A DNA stretch of 15,046 nucleotides from Dehalococcoidales bacterium (GTDB lineage: Bacteria; Chloroflexota; Dehalococcoidia; Dehalococcoidales; Fen-1064): assembly GCA_028712845.1 (NCBI GenBank), contig JAQTPO010000032.1, positions 1 to 15,046 on the forward strand, in the 5' to 3' direction. The position numbers and the translations under genes were made by a program. This document shows, piece after piece, positions 1 through 6,619 of this stretch. The notes beneath the pieces are model-generated. The model saw nothing but the letters and a program-made list of their open reading frames with translations, had not been told where the DNA came from and ran no database searches. Within the stretch, counting starts at the first letter, position 1, and each line of letters begins with the position of its first letter.

Positions 1-1089
1 CACCATTCCCAGGATGACAATCCCCCATCTCGATATTAAAAGCAATTTGTTTTCAGTTAGCGATGGTTTGAATTTTTGAATGACATCCACTGTCAATATG
101 GTGCTGACGCTGAGCAAACAGGTAACTGCCGAAGACATTACTGCGCTGAGCAAGGCAGCGAGAACCAGACCATCCAGCACCGGGGGCATAATTTCTTTTA
201 TGACGGTTGGAAAAGCCTGTTCTGCGGCAATATTGGGGAATAGCACCGCCGCTGTCATCCCTATTAACGTAATGCCCAGTGCCAGAGGCACCAGCAGTCC
301 TGCCGTCCAGAATACGGACTTCCTGGCTACATTTCCATCTTTAGCGGAGAAGATGCGGGAGTACATATCGGGACCGACCACGTAGGTCAGACCGACCAGA
401 AACAGCATTTTGATTAGCTGGTAGGCATCGAATTCAGGACTGGTGGGGAAGGAGAAAAATCCTGATGGCAGGCTGTTCTTTAATTCCTCCAGACCGCCGA
501 CCTTCCATAAGACAAAGCCTAATCCCCCCAATATGCCCAGAAAGATAATAATCGTCTGCCACAGGTCGGTTTTCAGGACAGCCCGTTGACCGCCGAGGAC
601 AGTATAGAAAATAAAAACGGCGGTGGAAATGAATATCCACAGGGTGGGGTTGCCAATCCCCAGCACGCCCATAATCTTGCCGGCGGCGATAATCTGACCG
701 GCGATGACGCCCATCCATGCGATGACAATCAGTAGCGAGCCAGCCATTGCGGGCACCCGGCCGTACTGTTTTTCTACCAGACCGGGTAGTGTGTAAAACC
801 CGAACTCTCTGACCTTGTGGGCAAAAAGAAAACCTAAAACAACCAATCCCACACTGCCAACCAGTATCCACCACGCCCCTGTTAATCCACGCGTAAAGCC
901 CAGCCCTGCCATACCGATAGTAGCCGAGGCGCCGATGATTGTTGCCAGTAAAGAGCCGGTAATAAATAGAGTTGAGCCGCTTCTGCCGGCGACAAAGAAA
1001 CTACCGGCATTTTTTGCCTGTTTGCGGGTCGATAGCCCCAGCCAAATCATTACTACGAAGTAAATGATAATGATGATTAGCGCTAACAA
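1..1089 (-). CDS. Sodium:solute symporter family protein (partial, C-terminus cut by window edge)
   Basis: An integral membrane carrier of the SSS family (Na+-coupled uptake of a sugar, amino acid, proline or carboxylate; substrate not determinable). The open frame runs to the window edge, giving 363 N-terminal residues; family members are usually about 450-550. It begins with a hydrophobic helix (LLALIIIIIYFVVMIWLG), followed by the family-typical segments AGRSGS, GASATIGMAGLGF, LPGLVEKQYG, YTVLGGQRAVLKTDLWQ and GPDMYSRIFSAKD, then LSAVMSSAVTCLLSVST. The start is TTG at 1089: an in-frame TAA lies directly upstream and an SD-like AAGGAA sits about 6 nt away. No ATG in this frame could serve as a full-length start. 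A terminator separates it from the upstream small gene, so it is probably transcribed separately. Family assignment is secure; substrate is not. Confidence 0.9.
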   Translation of the reverse strand, partial: MLALIIIIIYFVVMIWLGLSTRKQAKNAGSFFVAGRSGSTLFITGSLLATIIGASATIGMAGLGFTRGLTGAWWILVGSVGLVVLGFLFAHKVREFGFYTLPGLVEKQYGRVPAMAGSLLIVIAWMGVIAGQIIAAGKIMGVLGIGNPTLWIFISTAVFIFYTVLGGQRAVLKTDLWQTIIIFLGILGGLGFVLWKVGGLEELKNSLPSGFFSFPTSPEFDAYQLIKMLFLVGLTYVVGPDMYSRIFSAKDGNVARKSVFWTAGLLVPLALGITLIGMTAAVLFPNIAAEQAFPTVIKEIMPPVLDGLVLAALLSAVMSSAVTCLLSVSTILTVDVIQKFKPSLTENKLLLISRWGIVILGMV

Positions 1090-1164
1090 TTAATTTTCCT
1101 TGACATAATGAATACAAGGGACTGATTAAATGAAATTGAAGATAATAAATGCCTTGTGGATAAT

Positions 1165-1207
1165 CATAAAAGAAATTGCTCATAACACTGTGAATTTTAA
1201 TGAGCAA
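1165..1207 (-). terminator. Rho-independent terminator of the small CxxC protein gene
   Basis: On the minus strand an 8-bp perfect stem TTGCTCAT/ATGAGCAA (1200-1207 with 1176-1183) is followed by the T-rich tail TTTCTTTT. It lies 15 nt after the stop of the 1222-1467 gene and before the symporter start, so it should end transcription of the small gene. Confidence 0.7.
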
Positions 1208-1221
1208 CTATACAGTTTAGG

Positions 1222-1467
1222 TTATCGGCTTGGTTTCTGAGTGCCGATGAGAGCAATCTCCACACTTTTGCCGCAGTGAGGGCAGGTCACATTGATGACC
1301 ATCGGGCGGCTCATCACACGTTCGGCAACGGCGGTGACCATCGAATCGATATTGTCCAATCTACGGTCAAATGCGTCCAATCGCGCTTCAATCTGCTGGA
1401 CATCGGCATCTTTGCCTGCGCCCTTTTCATCATCCGATGGTTTTTCCGGTCTTCTTCTTAAAACCAA
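1222..1467 (-). CDS. Small coiled-coil protein with a C-terminal CxxC (zinc-ribbon-like) motif
   Basis: An unrecognised protein of about 81 aa. A basic N-terminus (LRRRPEKP) is followed by a charged heptad-like helix (QQIEARLDAFDRRLDNIDSMV, predicted coiled coil). The tail carries CPHCGKSVEIAL, a single CxxC that resembles half of a zinc ribbon; metal binding might therefore need dimerisation through the coiled coil (inference). Two in-frame TTG codons are possible starts: 1473 is almost on top of the SD (AAGGGGG), whereas 1467 has a normal gap of about 7 nt and is preferred. It has its own near-consensus promoter and terminator, so it is a monocistronic unit. Existence is fairly sure; function is unknown. 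Confidence 0.7.
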   Translation of the reverse strand: MVLRRRPEKPSDDEKGAGKDADVQQIEARLDAFDRRLDNIDSMVTAVAERVMSRPMVINVTCPHCGKSVEIALIGTQKPSR

Positions 1468-1500
1468 GAGCAATCCCCCTTAGAATTAATTATTGTCCCA

Positions 1501-1530
1501 ATTATAGTGGAGTACAGACACCTCTGTCAA
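1501..1530 (-). promoter_or_regulatory. Sigma-A-type promoter of the small CxxC protein gene
   Basis: Read on the minus strand: TTGACA (1530-1525), 18-bp spacer, TATAAT (1506-1501). Both hexamers are perfect consensus. The -10 lies about 34 nt upstream of the TTG start at 1467. Confidence 0.8.
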
Positions 1531-1605
1531 AATCTATCAAGAATACATAAGGTTACAAACGAATGGATTTGGTCGCAAAATAATCTTAATTCATATTCCT
1601 TTCAT

Positions 1606-1658
1606 TACACAATGGCACATCCCTTTGTCACATCCGGATTATTATTTGCCATTGTGTA
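1606..1658. repeat. 12-bp perfect inverted repeat in the divergent control region
   Basis: The region 1468-1804 holds no convincing gene. Within it TACACAATGGCA (1606-1617) and TGCCATTGTGTA (1647-1658) are perfect inverted copies 29 nt apart. The intervening sequence contains the palindrome ATCCGGAT (1632-1639). No T-run follows on either strand, so a terminator is unlikely. The repeat lies between the two outward-facing promoters at 1501-1530 and 1698-1727. It could be an operator pair or an RNA structure; which is not decidable here. Confidence 0.6.
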
Positions 1659-1697
1659 TAACAACCAAAACCGAGTAGAGCCAGCAAATTGGCAGGA

Positions 1698-1727
1698 TTG
1701 AAACTTAGGCGCTACTCTTAGTATAAT
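1698..1727 (+). promoter_or_regulatory. Promoter of the Fe-S protein gene
   Basis: TTGAAA (1698-1703), 18-bp spacer, TATAAT (1722-1727). It lies about 78 nt upstream of the ATG at 1805 and is the only strong promoter-like pair seen before that gene. Confidence 0.7.
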
Positions 1728-1804
1728 AGGGTAACACAAATGGGAAATACCGGTTCATCTGCCAACCCGAGACCGAGCATTTGAATAAGATTAGGAGTGG
1801 TGTT

Positions 1805-2968
1805 ATGAGAGACGCTAAAAAGAAAGCACTGGAAATGATAAAGAAGAAGATTGACCCCATTTATAAAGAGCTGGCAGAAAAGGTACAGCCAGGGCTCGGT
1901 AGTTCCAAGTATTGTCCCTGGATACTGGAAAGACTGATGACAGTCCAGCAGGCGAAAATAGCTCTGGCGCTGCCGGATGTAGAACGTGAAGCTACATTGG
2001 ATAGGTTGGAAGTCTCTGACGGATTCGCAAAAAAGTTGAATCTTGATAAGAAGGTGATAAACAGAGACATACATAATTTGTATGAAAAGGGTTTTATTTT
2101 CCCCACCAAAAAGGGACCTCAATCACCACGTAACTTCGACCAGTGGCTCGATACGCAGAACAATGCCAAGTTCGATAAGGAATTAGGCGAAGAATATTAC
2201 GCGTTGCTTGCAATCATCTGTGATGAAGAGATTTCAAAAGTTCGAGAGGAAGAGAGGGTAGCCAAAAGACTTAAAACCGGTCAGCTATTGTCATCGAGAA
2301 TCATACCCCGTTGGAAGGCAATCAAGGACATACCCGGTGTTTTACCTCAAGAGGACGTCAGAGCGATGCTTAACCATAACGAAGTTTTTGCGATTGCTCA
2401 TTGTGCTTGTCGAAAACGGTATAAAGAAGGGGACTGTGGAGTCCCCGAGGACTTGTGCCTGCTTCTCGGCAGAAATGCAGAGTATAATATCGGCAGAGGC
2501 TCAGCGAGACAGATAACCCGCGAGGAGGCATTTGACCTTATCGATAATGAGACAGTCAAGTACCCGGTAGCCCATGTGGGGTCTCGTACCGATACTCCTC
2601 TGAGTCCCATTTCGCTTATCTGTAATTGTCATGCCTGTTGTTGCGAGGTATTGAGAAAGCCAATGGTGCTCGGCAGTAAATACCCGGTGTGGGAGTTTTA
2701 TGCGAAGAGTCGTTTCAGGACAAGCGTTGACCCGGCAAAGTGTACAGGTTGCCGGCTCTGTGCGGATAAAAGATGCCAGTTTGGGGCGGTCCAGATGAAG
2801 TTCTACCCCGAATACGGCGGAGAGCGAGCTTATGTCGATGAAGCAATATGCATGGGGTGCGGTGCTTGTGTGGAAACCTGCCCTGCGGGTGCTCGAAGTA
2901 TGAGGATAGTGGAGCCGCCTGACCCTGATACAGCCGCTACCCAAGCAGGTCCGTATTTCAGGACTTAA
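1805..2968 (+). CDS. Winged-helix-like / polycysteine / 4Fe-4S dicluster protein
   Basis: A cytoplasmic Fe-S protein of 387 aa whose family I recognise from anaerobes but for which I know no established function. Residues about 40-105 resemble a winged helix (TVQQAKIALALP ... NLDKKVINRDIHNLYEKGF). A central part carries C200, C202 (HCACR), C211 and C218 (DCGVPEDLC), then a dense CNCHACCC at 273-280. The C-terminus holds two ferredoxin motifs. The second, C349-C352-C355-C359-P, is canonical; the first, C313-C316-C319-C324, has four residues rather than three before the last Cys and no Pro. It could be an electron-transfer protein or an Fe-S-sensing regulator (inference). ATG 1805 follows AGGAG by 8 nt; a TTG at 1781 is in frame but has no SD. 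It stands alone with its own promoter. Confidence 0.85.
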   Translation: MRDAKKKALEMIKKKIDPIYKELAEKVQPGLGSSKYCPWILERLMTVQQAKIALALPDVEREATLDRLEVSDGFAKKLNLDKKVINRDIHNLYEKGFIFPTKKGPQSPRNFDQWLDTQNNAKFDKELGEEYYALLAIICDEEISKVREEERVAKRLKTGQLLSSRIIPRWKAIKDIPGVLPQEDVRAMLNHNEVFAIAHCACRKRYKEGDCGVPEDLCLLLGRNAEYNIGRGSARQITREEAFDLIDNETVKYPVAHVGSRTDTPLSPISLICNCHACCCEVLRKPMVLGSKYPVWEFYAKSRFRTSVDPAKCTGCRLCADKRCQFGAVQMKFYPEYGGERAYVDEAICMGCGACVETCPAGARSMRIVEPPDPDTAATQAGPYFRT

Positions 2969-2976
2969 CTTGCATT

Positions 2977-3005
2977 TTGCAAATTAATTTTGTCGGGTGT
3001 ATAAT
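2977..3005 (+). promoter_or_regulatory. Promoter of the zinc-ribbon protein gene
   Basis: TTGCAA (2977-2982), 17-bp spacer, TATAAT (3000-3005). It begins 8 nt after the Fe-S protein stop codon and leaves a leader of roughly 100 nt before ATG 3116. No terminator hairpin is visible between the two genes. Confidence 0.75.
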
Positions 3006-3115
3006 ACTCTTGATTAGTTAAGCGAAGGTTCATTGCATACCTTAAATTCTTACATCCCCCCGAGTATTGGATGATCCGAACTCTAACTAAAATATTAAGA
3101 GAAGGAGGTCATCCA

Positions 3116-3409
3116 ATGAGTTTTCAGGACAAACAGCTCACTTGTGCCGATTGCGGCGCAAACTTCACCTTTAGTGCTGACGAGCAGGAATTTTTCCAGA
3201 CTAAAGGCTATACCAATGAGCCGAAGCGTTGTCCCACATGCCGCCAAGCAAGGAAATCCGACCGTAACGCCAGAACTGGTGGTCGTCGTCAGATGTTCCC
3301 AGTAAAATGTGCCCAGTGCGGCAAGGACACCGAAGTACCTTTTGAACCTCGTAGTGATAGACCGGTGTATTGTAGCGATTGCTACAATAAGGTCAGAGCA
3401 TCGAGATAA
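3116..3409 (+). CDS. Double zinc-ribbon protein (zf_Tbcl-like plus CxxC-x17-CxxC)
   Basis: A small cytoplasmic metal-binding protein of 97 aa with two zinc-ribbon modules. The first, residues about 3-45, matches the 'probable zinc-ribbon' (zf_Tbcl) pattern: LTCADCG, FTFSADEQEFFQTKGY, RCPTCR, with C10, C13, C39 and C42 as ligands. The second has C65-x2-C68 and C86-x2-C89 with exactly 17 residues between the pairs, the hallmark of the CxxC-x17-CxxC family. A basic linker (about 46-59) could contact nucleic acid (inference). ATG 3116 follows a perfect AAGGAGGTC by 5 nt; the longer frame from 3071 has no SD. The next gene on the strand encodes an RNA-binding protein, but a strong terminator separates them. 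Specific function is unknown. Confidence 0.88.
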   Translation: MSFQDKQLTCADCGANFTFSADEQEFFQTKGYTNEPKRCPTCRQARKSDRNARTGGRRQMFPVKCAQCGKDTEVPFEPRSDRPVYCSDCYNKVRASR

Positions 3410-3424
3410 GATTGGGTTGACGGT

Positions 3425-3470
3425 AAGGGCATACACAGACTGATTTTTTAGCCTGTGTATGCCCTTTAAG
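3425..3470 (+). terminator. Hairpin terminator after the zinc-ribbon gene
   Basis: A 14-bp perfect stem: AAGGGCATACACAG (3425-3438) pairs with CTGTGTATGCCCTT (3453-3466) across a 14-nt loop. The T-run after it is short. The stem starts 16 nt after the stop at 3409. Confidence 0.75.
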
Positions 3471-3514
3471 TTTTATAAACCACAAGAAAGAATAATTAAT
3501 AGAGGGATGTTGGA

Positions 3515-3907
3515 ATGAGAATCTATGTGGGTAATCTGTCCTACGATATGACTGATGATGAACTGAAGAAAGAGTTTTCAGCTTTCGGTGAAGTGACTTC
3601 AGCCAGTGTCGTTACCGACAGGTATAGTGGCCGCTCTAAAGGTTTTGGCTTTGTAGAAATGAATACCAAGGCAGAAGCTGATGCGGCAATCGCAGGGCTT
3701 AATGGAAAAACAATGAAAGACCGCACACTGGTTGTTAACGAGGCTCGCCCCCGCACTGAGGGCGGCAGCAGAAGCGGTGGCGGCTATGGTGATAGACGGG
3801 GTGGTAGTGGTGGATATGGCGGCGGTGGCGGTGGATATGGTGGTGGCGGCGGTGGATATGGTGACAAGCGAGGCGGTAGTGGCAGAGGCGGACGGTCAAG
3901 GCGGTAG
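3515..3907 (+). CDS. RNA-binding protein, RRM domain with glycine-rich tail
   Basis: A 130-aa single-stranded-RNA-binding protein of the bacterial/cyanobacterial glycine-rich RRM type, in which family members have been linked to cold or stress RNA handling. The RRM fills residues 1-78, with RNP2 IYVGNL (3-8) and RNP1 KGFGFVEM (42-49) both intact, including the aromatic residues that stack on RNA. Residues about 83-130 form a low-complexity Gly/Tyr/Arg tail built of GGYGGGGGG-type and RGG-like units ending in RGGRSRR, encoded by imperfect direct repeats of a GGTGGC-rich unit. The SD is AGAGGG, 8 nt before the ATG. No clear -35/-10 was found in the 45 nt after the upstream terminator, so its promoter is unresolved. 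Confidence 0.93.
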   Translation: MRIYVGNLSYDMTDDELKKEFSAFGEVTSASVVTDRYSGRSKGFGFVEMNTKAEADAAIAGLNGKTMKDRTLVVNEARPRTEGGSRSGGGYGDRRGGSGGYGGGGGGYGGGGGGYGDKRGGSGRGGRSRR

Positions 3908-3939
3908 CAGACGGTAAAAGCCTGTCTAAAAGAATATTT

Positions 3940-3989
3940 GGTTGTCAGGACAGTTATGTGCTTGTTTTATCGGTCCTGACAACCTTTTA
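3940..3989. terminator. Shared, probably bidirectional terminator
   Basis: GGTTGTCAGGAC (3940-3951) and GTCCTGACAACC (3973-3984) form a perfect 12-bp stem. On the plus strand it is followed by TTTTATTG. On the minus strand the sequence after it is AAATATTCTTTT, a weaker tail. It lies between the convergent RRM gene and the chagasin-like lipoprotein gene. Confidence 0.75.
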
Positions 3990-4031
3990 TTGATTTGCTT
4001 TAATCAATTTGCCATTCGGATTGTTTAACAC

Positions 4032-4430
4032 TTATTTTACTATAACTGTCAAAGAGAAACTCTTAGCACCTTTTTGTCCGCCTGCCCACGGCTGGCTGTA
4101 TTCCATTGTTAAAGTAGATTTGCCCTCTTTAAGCGCCTTAAAATTCCAGATTTCCTTGCCTCCGGCTCCAATTAGTCCGGTATTAGGGGCTTCGTATTTG
4201 TTGTCAGTCTTCTGCAATATGTCGGTATCACCGATTTCTTTCAGTTCCCAGCTATAACCTGTGGTTTGATTTGATTCCAGTGTGACCGTTAACGTACCGC
4301 CAGCAGCAATTTCTATCTGTTTGCCTGAGGAAGATTCATCCGTCAAGACCTGATTTGGCAGCGATGAGCAGGCAGTCATTGCTAGCAGTGCGGTTGTAAC
4401 AAGTCCGATGAATAGCCATTTTGGTTTCAT
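4032..4430 (-). CDS. Chagasin-like (inhibitor I42 family) lipoprotein
   Basis: A probable exported lipoprotein of 132 aa with a cysteine-protease-inhibitor fold. Residues 1-21 are a lipoprotein signal peptide (MKPKWLFIGL..., lipobox AMTAC with C21 as the lipidated Cys). The I42 landmarks follow: NQTTGYSWE (54-62, the inhibitor's TTGYSW loop), a GAGGKEIWNF strand (about 88-97) and MEYSQPW (109-115, corresponding to the RPW loop). Chagasin-family proteins block papain-type proteases; the target here is unknown. The preferred ATG at 4430 has AAGGAG about 7 nt upstream. A longer in-frame start at 4529 would put about 33 polar residues before the signal peptide, so it is rejected. The gene is divergent from the membrane-protein gene at 4594. 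Confidence 0.88.
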   Translation of the reverse strand: MKPKWLFIGLVTTALLAMTACSSLPNQVLTDESSSGKQIEIAAGGTLTVTLESNQTTGYSWELKEIGDTDILQKTDNKYEAPNTGLIGAGGKEIWNFKALKEGKSTLTMEYSQPWAGGQKGAKSFSLTVIVK

Positions 4431-4522
4431 TTTCCGCTCCTTGAATTGATTCATATTATATAACGTCCAGTCAAGAATAAAGTAACCTCTTGAAATGTTT
4501 GCGGAATTAATGTAATATATAC

Positions 4523-4551
4523 TTGACAAAAAGAATTGTATGATTTACAAT
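4523..4551 (+). promoter_or_regulatory. Promoter of the membrane protein / XRE operon
   Basis: TTGACA (4523-4528, perfect), 17-bp spacer, TACAAT (4546-4551). It lies about 43 nt upstream of the ATG at 4594. Confidence 0.75.
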
Positions 4552-4593
4552 AAGTAACATCTGGAATACATAGTGTAAGGAGGGATAAGCATC

Positions 4594-5031
4594 ATGGCAC
4601 CATTACAGAAGAGAGCATTATACGGTGTGGCATTCGGGGTTCTCTGGGCTATCGCTATCATCGTCGTGTTTATCCTGAAAGGAGGAGCCGGGAATTTCGA
4701 TACGGACGTGCAGTTTCGTAGTATCATTGATGGATTGTGGATCGGGGGGCTTATTGCCTATTTAATACTATTTGAGACACTCATCCGTAAACCGGGTAAG
4801 GTTGACGAAAGAGATAAACTGATTATGGCATGGGCGCCTGCAATTCAGTGGCGGGCAGTCATATTTACATTGGTAGCATGGGTGATAGCGCTATCTGAAG
4901 TTTATCATGAGCAAGGGCAGGTACCGGTCATCTTTCTATTCATCATATTCATGTCAATCCTGATTGTGAGTATGATAGCCCAGTGTGTTGGTATCCTGAT
5001 TGGTTACTGGAGAATGAATCGAAATGGCTAA
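4594..5031 (+). CDS. Four-helix integral membrane protein, partner of XRE regulator
   Basis: A 145-aa membrane protein with about four hydrophobic segments (roughly residues 7-29, 46-66, 86-104 and 108-137). A polar loop between helices 2 and 3 contains RKPGKVDERDKLI. The length, the DERD-type loop and the XRE-regulator partner resemble the DUF2178-like membrane proteins often encoded beside small XRE regulators; this assignment is from memory and tentative. The SD AAGGAGGG lies about 10 nt before the ATG. The stop overlaps the next gene's start by 8 nt, which implies translational coupling and joint function, for example a membrane protein whose level or signal is linked to the regulator (inference). 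Confidence 0.8.
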   Translation: MAPLQKRALYGVAFGVLWAIAIIVVFILKGGAGNFDTDVQFRSIIDGLWIGGLIAYLILFETLIRKPGKVDERDKLIMAWAPAIQWRAVIFTLVAWVIALSEVYHEQGQVPVIFLFIIFMSILIVSMIAQCVGILIGYWRMNRNG

Positions 5032-5227
5032 TGTAAGGAATAACATCAGGAGATTGCGTTTTGACCGAGATGAAATGACGCAGCAGGAGCTTGCTGAAAG
5101 AGCGGGCTGTACCCGCCAGACGATCATTGCCATCGAGCAGGGTAAATATGTGCCATCTCTGGAGCTTGCCTTCAAAATAGCCTGGGCTTTTGGGGTTAAA
5201 TTGGAAGAAGTGTTTCAATACGGGTAG
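5024..5227 (+). CDS. Small XRE-family helix-turn-helix regulator
   Basis: A 67-aa DNA-binding protein consisting almost only of a Cro/CI-type HTH. Helices 2-3 are TQQELAERAGCTRQTIIAIE (residues 19-38), followed by the typical GKYVPSLELAFKIAWAFGVKLEEVF. It has no effector or dimerisation domain. ATG 5024 lies inside the end of the upstream membrane-protein gene, with GGAGAA about 8 nt upstream. Small XRE proteins of this size are commonly co-transcribed with membrane proteins and often autoregulate; autoregulation of the promoter at 4523-4551 is an inference. Only 13 nt separate its stop from the convergent mntP-like gene. Confidence 0.92.
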   Translation: MANVRNNIRRLRFDRDEMTQQELAERAGCTRQTIIAIEQGKYVPSLELAFKIAWAFGVKLEEVFQYG

Positions 5228-5240
5228 GCATTTGAGACAA

Positions 5241-5813
5241 TTACAGGAGATGCGTCAGTAATATTCTCAAACCGATACCAATCAGGATTAAACCGCCTAT
5301 AAGCTCCGCTCTTTCACCGATGAGTTTGCCGACTTTTCTGCCTAAAAGCAATGCGATTATAGTAATCACGAAGGCGGTAAGCCCGATAGTTAAGCTTGCC
5401 AGGGCAATATTGACTTCCAGAAAAGCGAAGCTAAGTCCCACAGCTAAAGCATCGATGCTAGTGGCAATGGATAAGGTCAGGAGCAGTAACCCCTTAGTGA
5501 AGTCAGGCTTTTTCTCTTTTTCTTCGTCTTCTTTGCGTAATGATTCCCAGACCATTTTACCGCCGATAAAAGCCAGCAAGGCAAATGCCAGCCAATGGTC
5601 GAAGTTGCCGATAAAGTCTACCAGAACCTGTCCGGCGAGCCACCCCAGTACAACCATGATTGCCTGAAATAGCCCGAATGACAGTGAGGCGCGGAGCATC
5701 TGGAACCGTGTAATGGTTTTCATGGCAATACTGCCACTTAATGCCACGGCAAAGCAGTCTGCGGACAACCCGAGAGAAATTAAAAGCAGTGAAAGAAAAT
5801 CTACGTTATCCAC
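5241..5813 (-). CDS. mntP: Manganese efflux pump MntP family
   Basis: An inner-membrane Mn2+ exporter of 190 aa, the usual family length, with six predicted helices in two homologous halves. Each half carries the conserved acidic motif: GLSADCFAVAL (15-25) and SIATSIDALAVGLSF (115-129). A charged cytoplasmic loop (about 92-106, RKEDEEKEKKPDF) separates the halves. The start is GTG at 5813: an in-frame TAA three codons upstream excludes a longer product, and no strong SD is visible. In other bacteria mntP is controlled by MntR or a yybP-ykoY riboswitch; I see no such riboswitch in the roughly 130 nt upstream. The gene is convergent with the XRE gene and divergent from the SdpI-like gene. Confidence 0.92.
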   Translation of the reverse strand: MDNVDFLSLLLISLGLSADCFAVALSGSIAMKTITRFQMLRASLSFGLFQAIMVVLGWLAGQVLVDFIGNFDHWLAFALLAFIGGKMVWESLRKEDEEKEKKPDFTKGLLLLTLSIATSIDALAVGLSFAFLEVNIALASLTIGLTAFVITIIALLLGRKVGKLIGERAELIGGLILIGIGLRILLTHLL

Positions 5814-5930
5814 TCGTAATTAAGTATGCCATAAATAGAGGTGTTAGCTCAAAAATGCATTAGAATCCAGCGTTCTCAAGATGAATACATAAAGGTGAGT
5901 ATGTTCTTTCGGAGATGTGCAGAGTGGGTA

Positions 5931-5939
5931 TGGTATAAT
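5931..5939 (+). promoter_or_regulatory. Extended -10 promoter of the DUF1648/SdpI gene
   Basis: TGGTATAAT is an extended -10 (TGn plus perfect TATAAT at 5934-5939) with only a poor -35 (around TTCGGA, 5908-5913). It lies about 36 nt before the ATG at 5975. Confidence 0.6.
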
Positions 5940-5974
5940 TTTTAGTGGGCAAATACAACCCCGGAGGTCTGATT

Positions 5975-6619
5975 ATGAAGCTAAACCGCTACGATTTAAT
6001 TATTCTTGTTATTGCAGTGTTTTCTTTCATTATCGGCGCAATACTTTATCCCCAGATGCCTGAACAAATGGCTTCTCACTGGAATGCCCAGGGTTTGGCG
6101 GACGATTATACATCGAGATTCTGGGGTACTTTTCTGATGCCGGTCATCTCGCTGGCGCTGGCGGGGCTTCTTCTATTAGTGCCAAGAATTGACCCGCGGA
6201 AAGCTAATATCGAGAAGTTTAAGGGATACTATTATTCATTTGTCATCGTGATAATGTTTTTCTTTACTTATATTTACGTACTCACTCTGATTTGGAACAA
6301 GGGTGGCAGATTCGATATGACACAGTTGTTGACGCCTGCCATCGGCGTCATTTTCTATATTGCCGGGATTATGACCGGCAGGGCAAAAAGGAATTACTTT
6401 ATCGGTATCCGGACGCCATGGACGCTGAATAATGAAGAAGTGTGGAATAAAACACACCGCCTGGGCGGCTTGCTTTTTAAGATTTCCGGTGTTATTGCCG
6501 TCATTGGCGTTTTCTTCCCTGAGTACACCATGATTTTTATACTTGCGCCTGTGTTGGCTACGGCAGTTGTCAGCATTGTTTATTCTTACGTCGTTTATCA
6601 GAAAATTGTCAAGGTTTAA
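5975..6619 (+). CDS. DUF1648 / SdpI-family membrane protein
   Basis: A 214-aa integral membrane protein with about six hydrophobic segments. The N-terminus carries the DUF1648 signature (PEQMASHWNAQGLADDYTSR, 29-48). The C-terminal half carries the SdpI signature (NYFIGIRTPWTLNNEEVWN..THR). SdpI of Bacillus subtilis gives immunity to the SdpC toxin, but most homologues have no toxin nearby, and none is seen here; the role is therefore unknown. ATG 5975 has GGAGGTC 5 nt upstream, so the in-frame GTG at 5945 is rejected. Its last 11 nt overlap the 3' end of the convergent serine hydrolase gene. Confidence 0.88.
   Translation: MKLNRYDLIILVIAVFSFIIGAILYPQMPEQMASHWNAQGLADDYTSRFWGTFLMPVISLALAGLLLLVPRIDPRKANIEKFKGYYYSFVIVIMFFFTYIYVLTLIWNKGGRFDMTQLLTPAIGVIFYIAGIMTGRAKRNYFIGIRTPWTLNNEEVWNKTHRLGGLLFKISGVIAVIGVFFPEYTMIFILAPVLATAVVSIVYSYVVYQKIVKV

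Noticed and set aside
1001..1207. Minus-strand 68-codon frame overlapping the symporter start
   Set aside because: Out of frame with the symporter sequence, spans the terminator hairpin, and has no SD.
1507..1701. Plus-strand 64-codon open frame in the divergent control region
   Set aside because: No SD or family resemblance, and it runs through the inverted repeat and onto the -35 of the 1698 promoter.
5814..5930. yybP-ykoY manganese riboswitch upstream of mntP
   Set aside because: I could not find the conserved loop sequences or the paired architecture in the leader, and the spacing is occupied by the divergent promoter.
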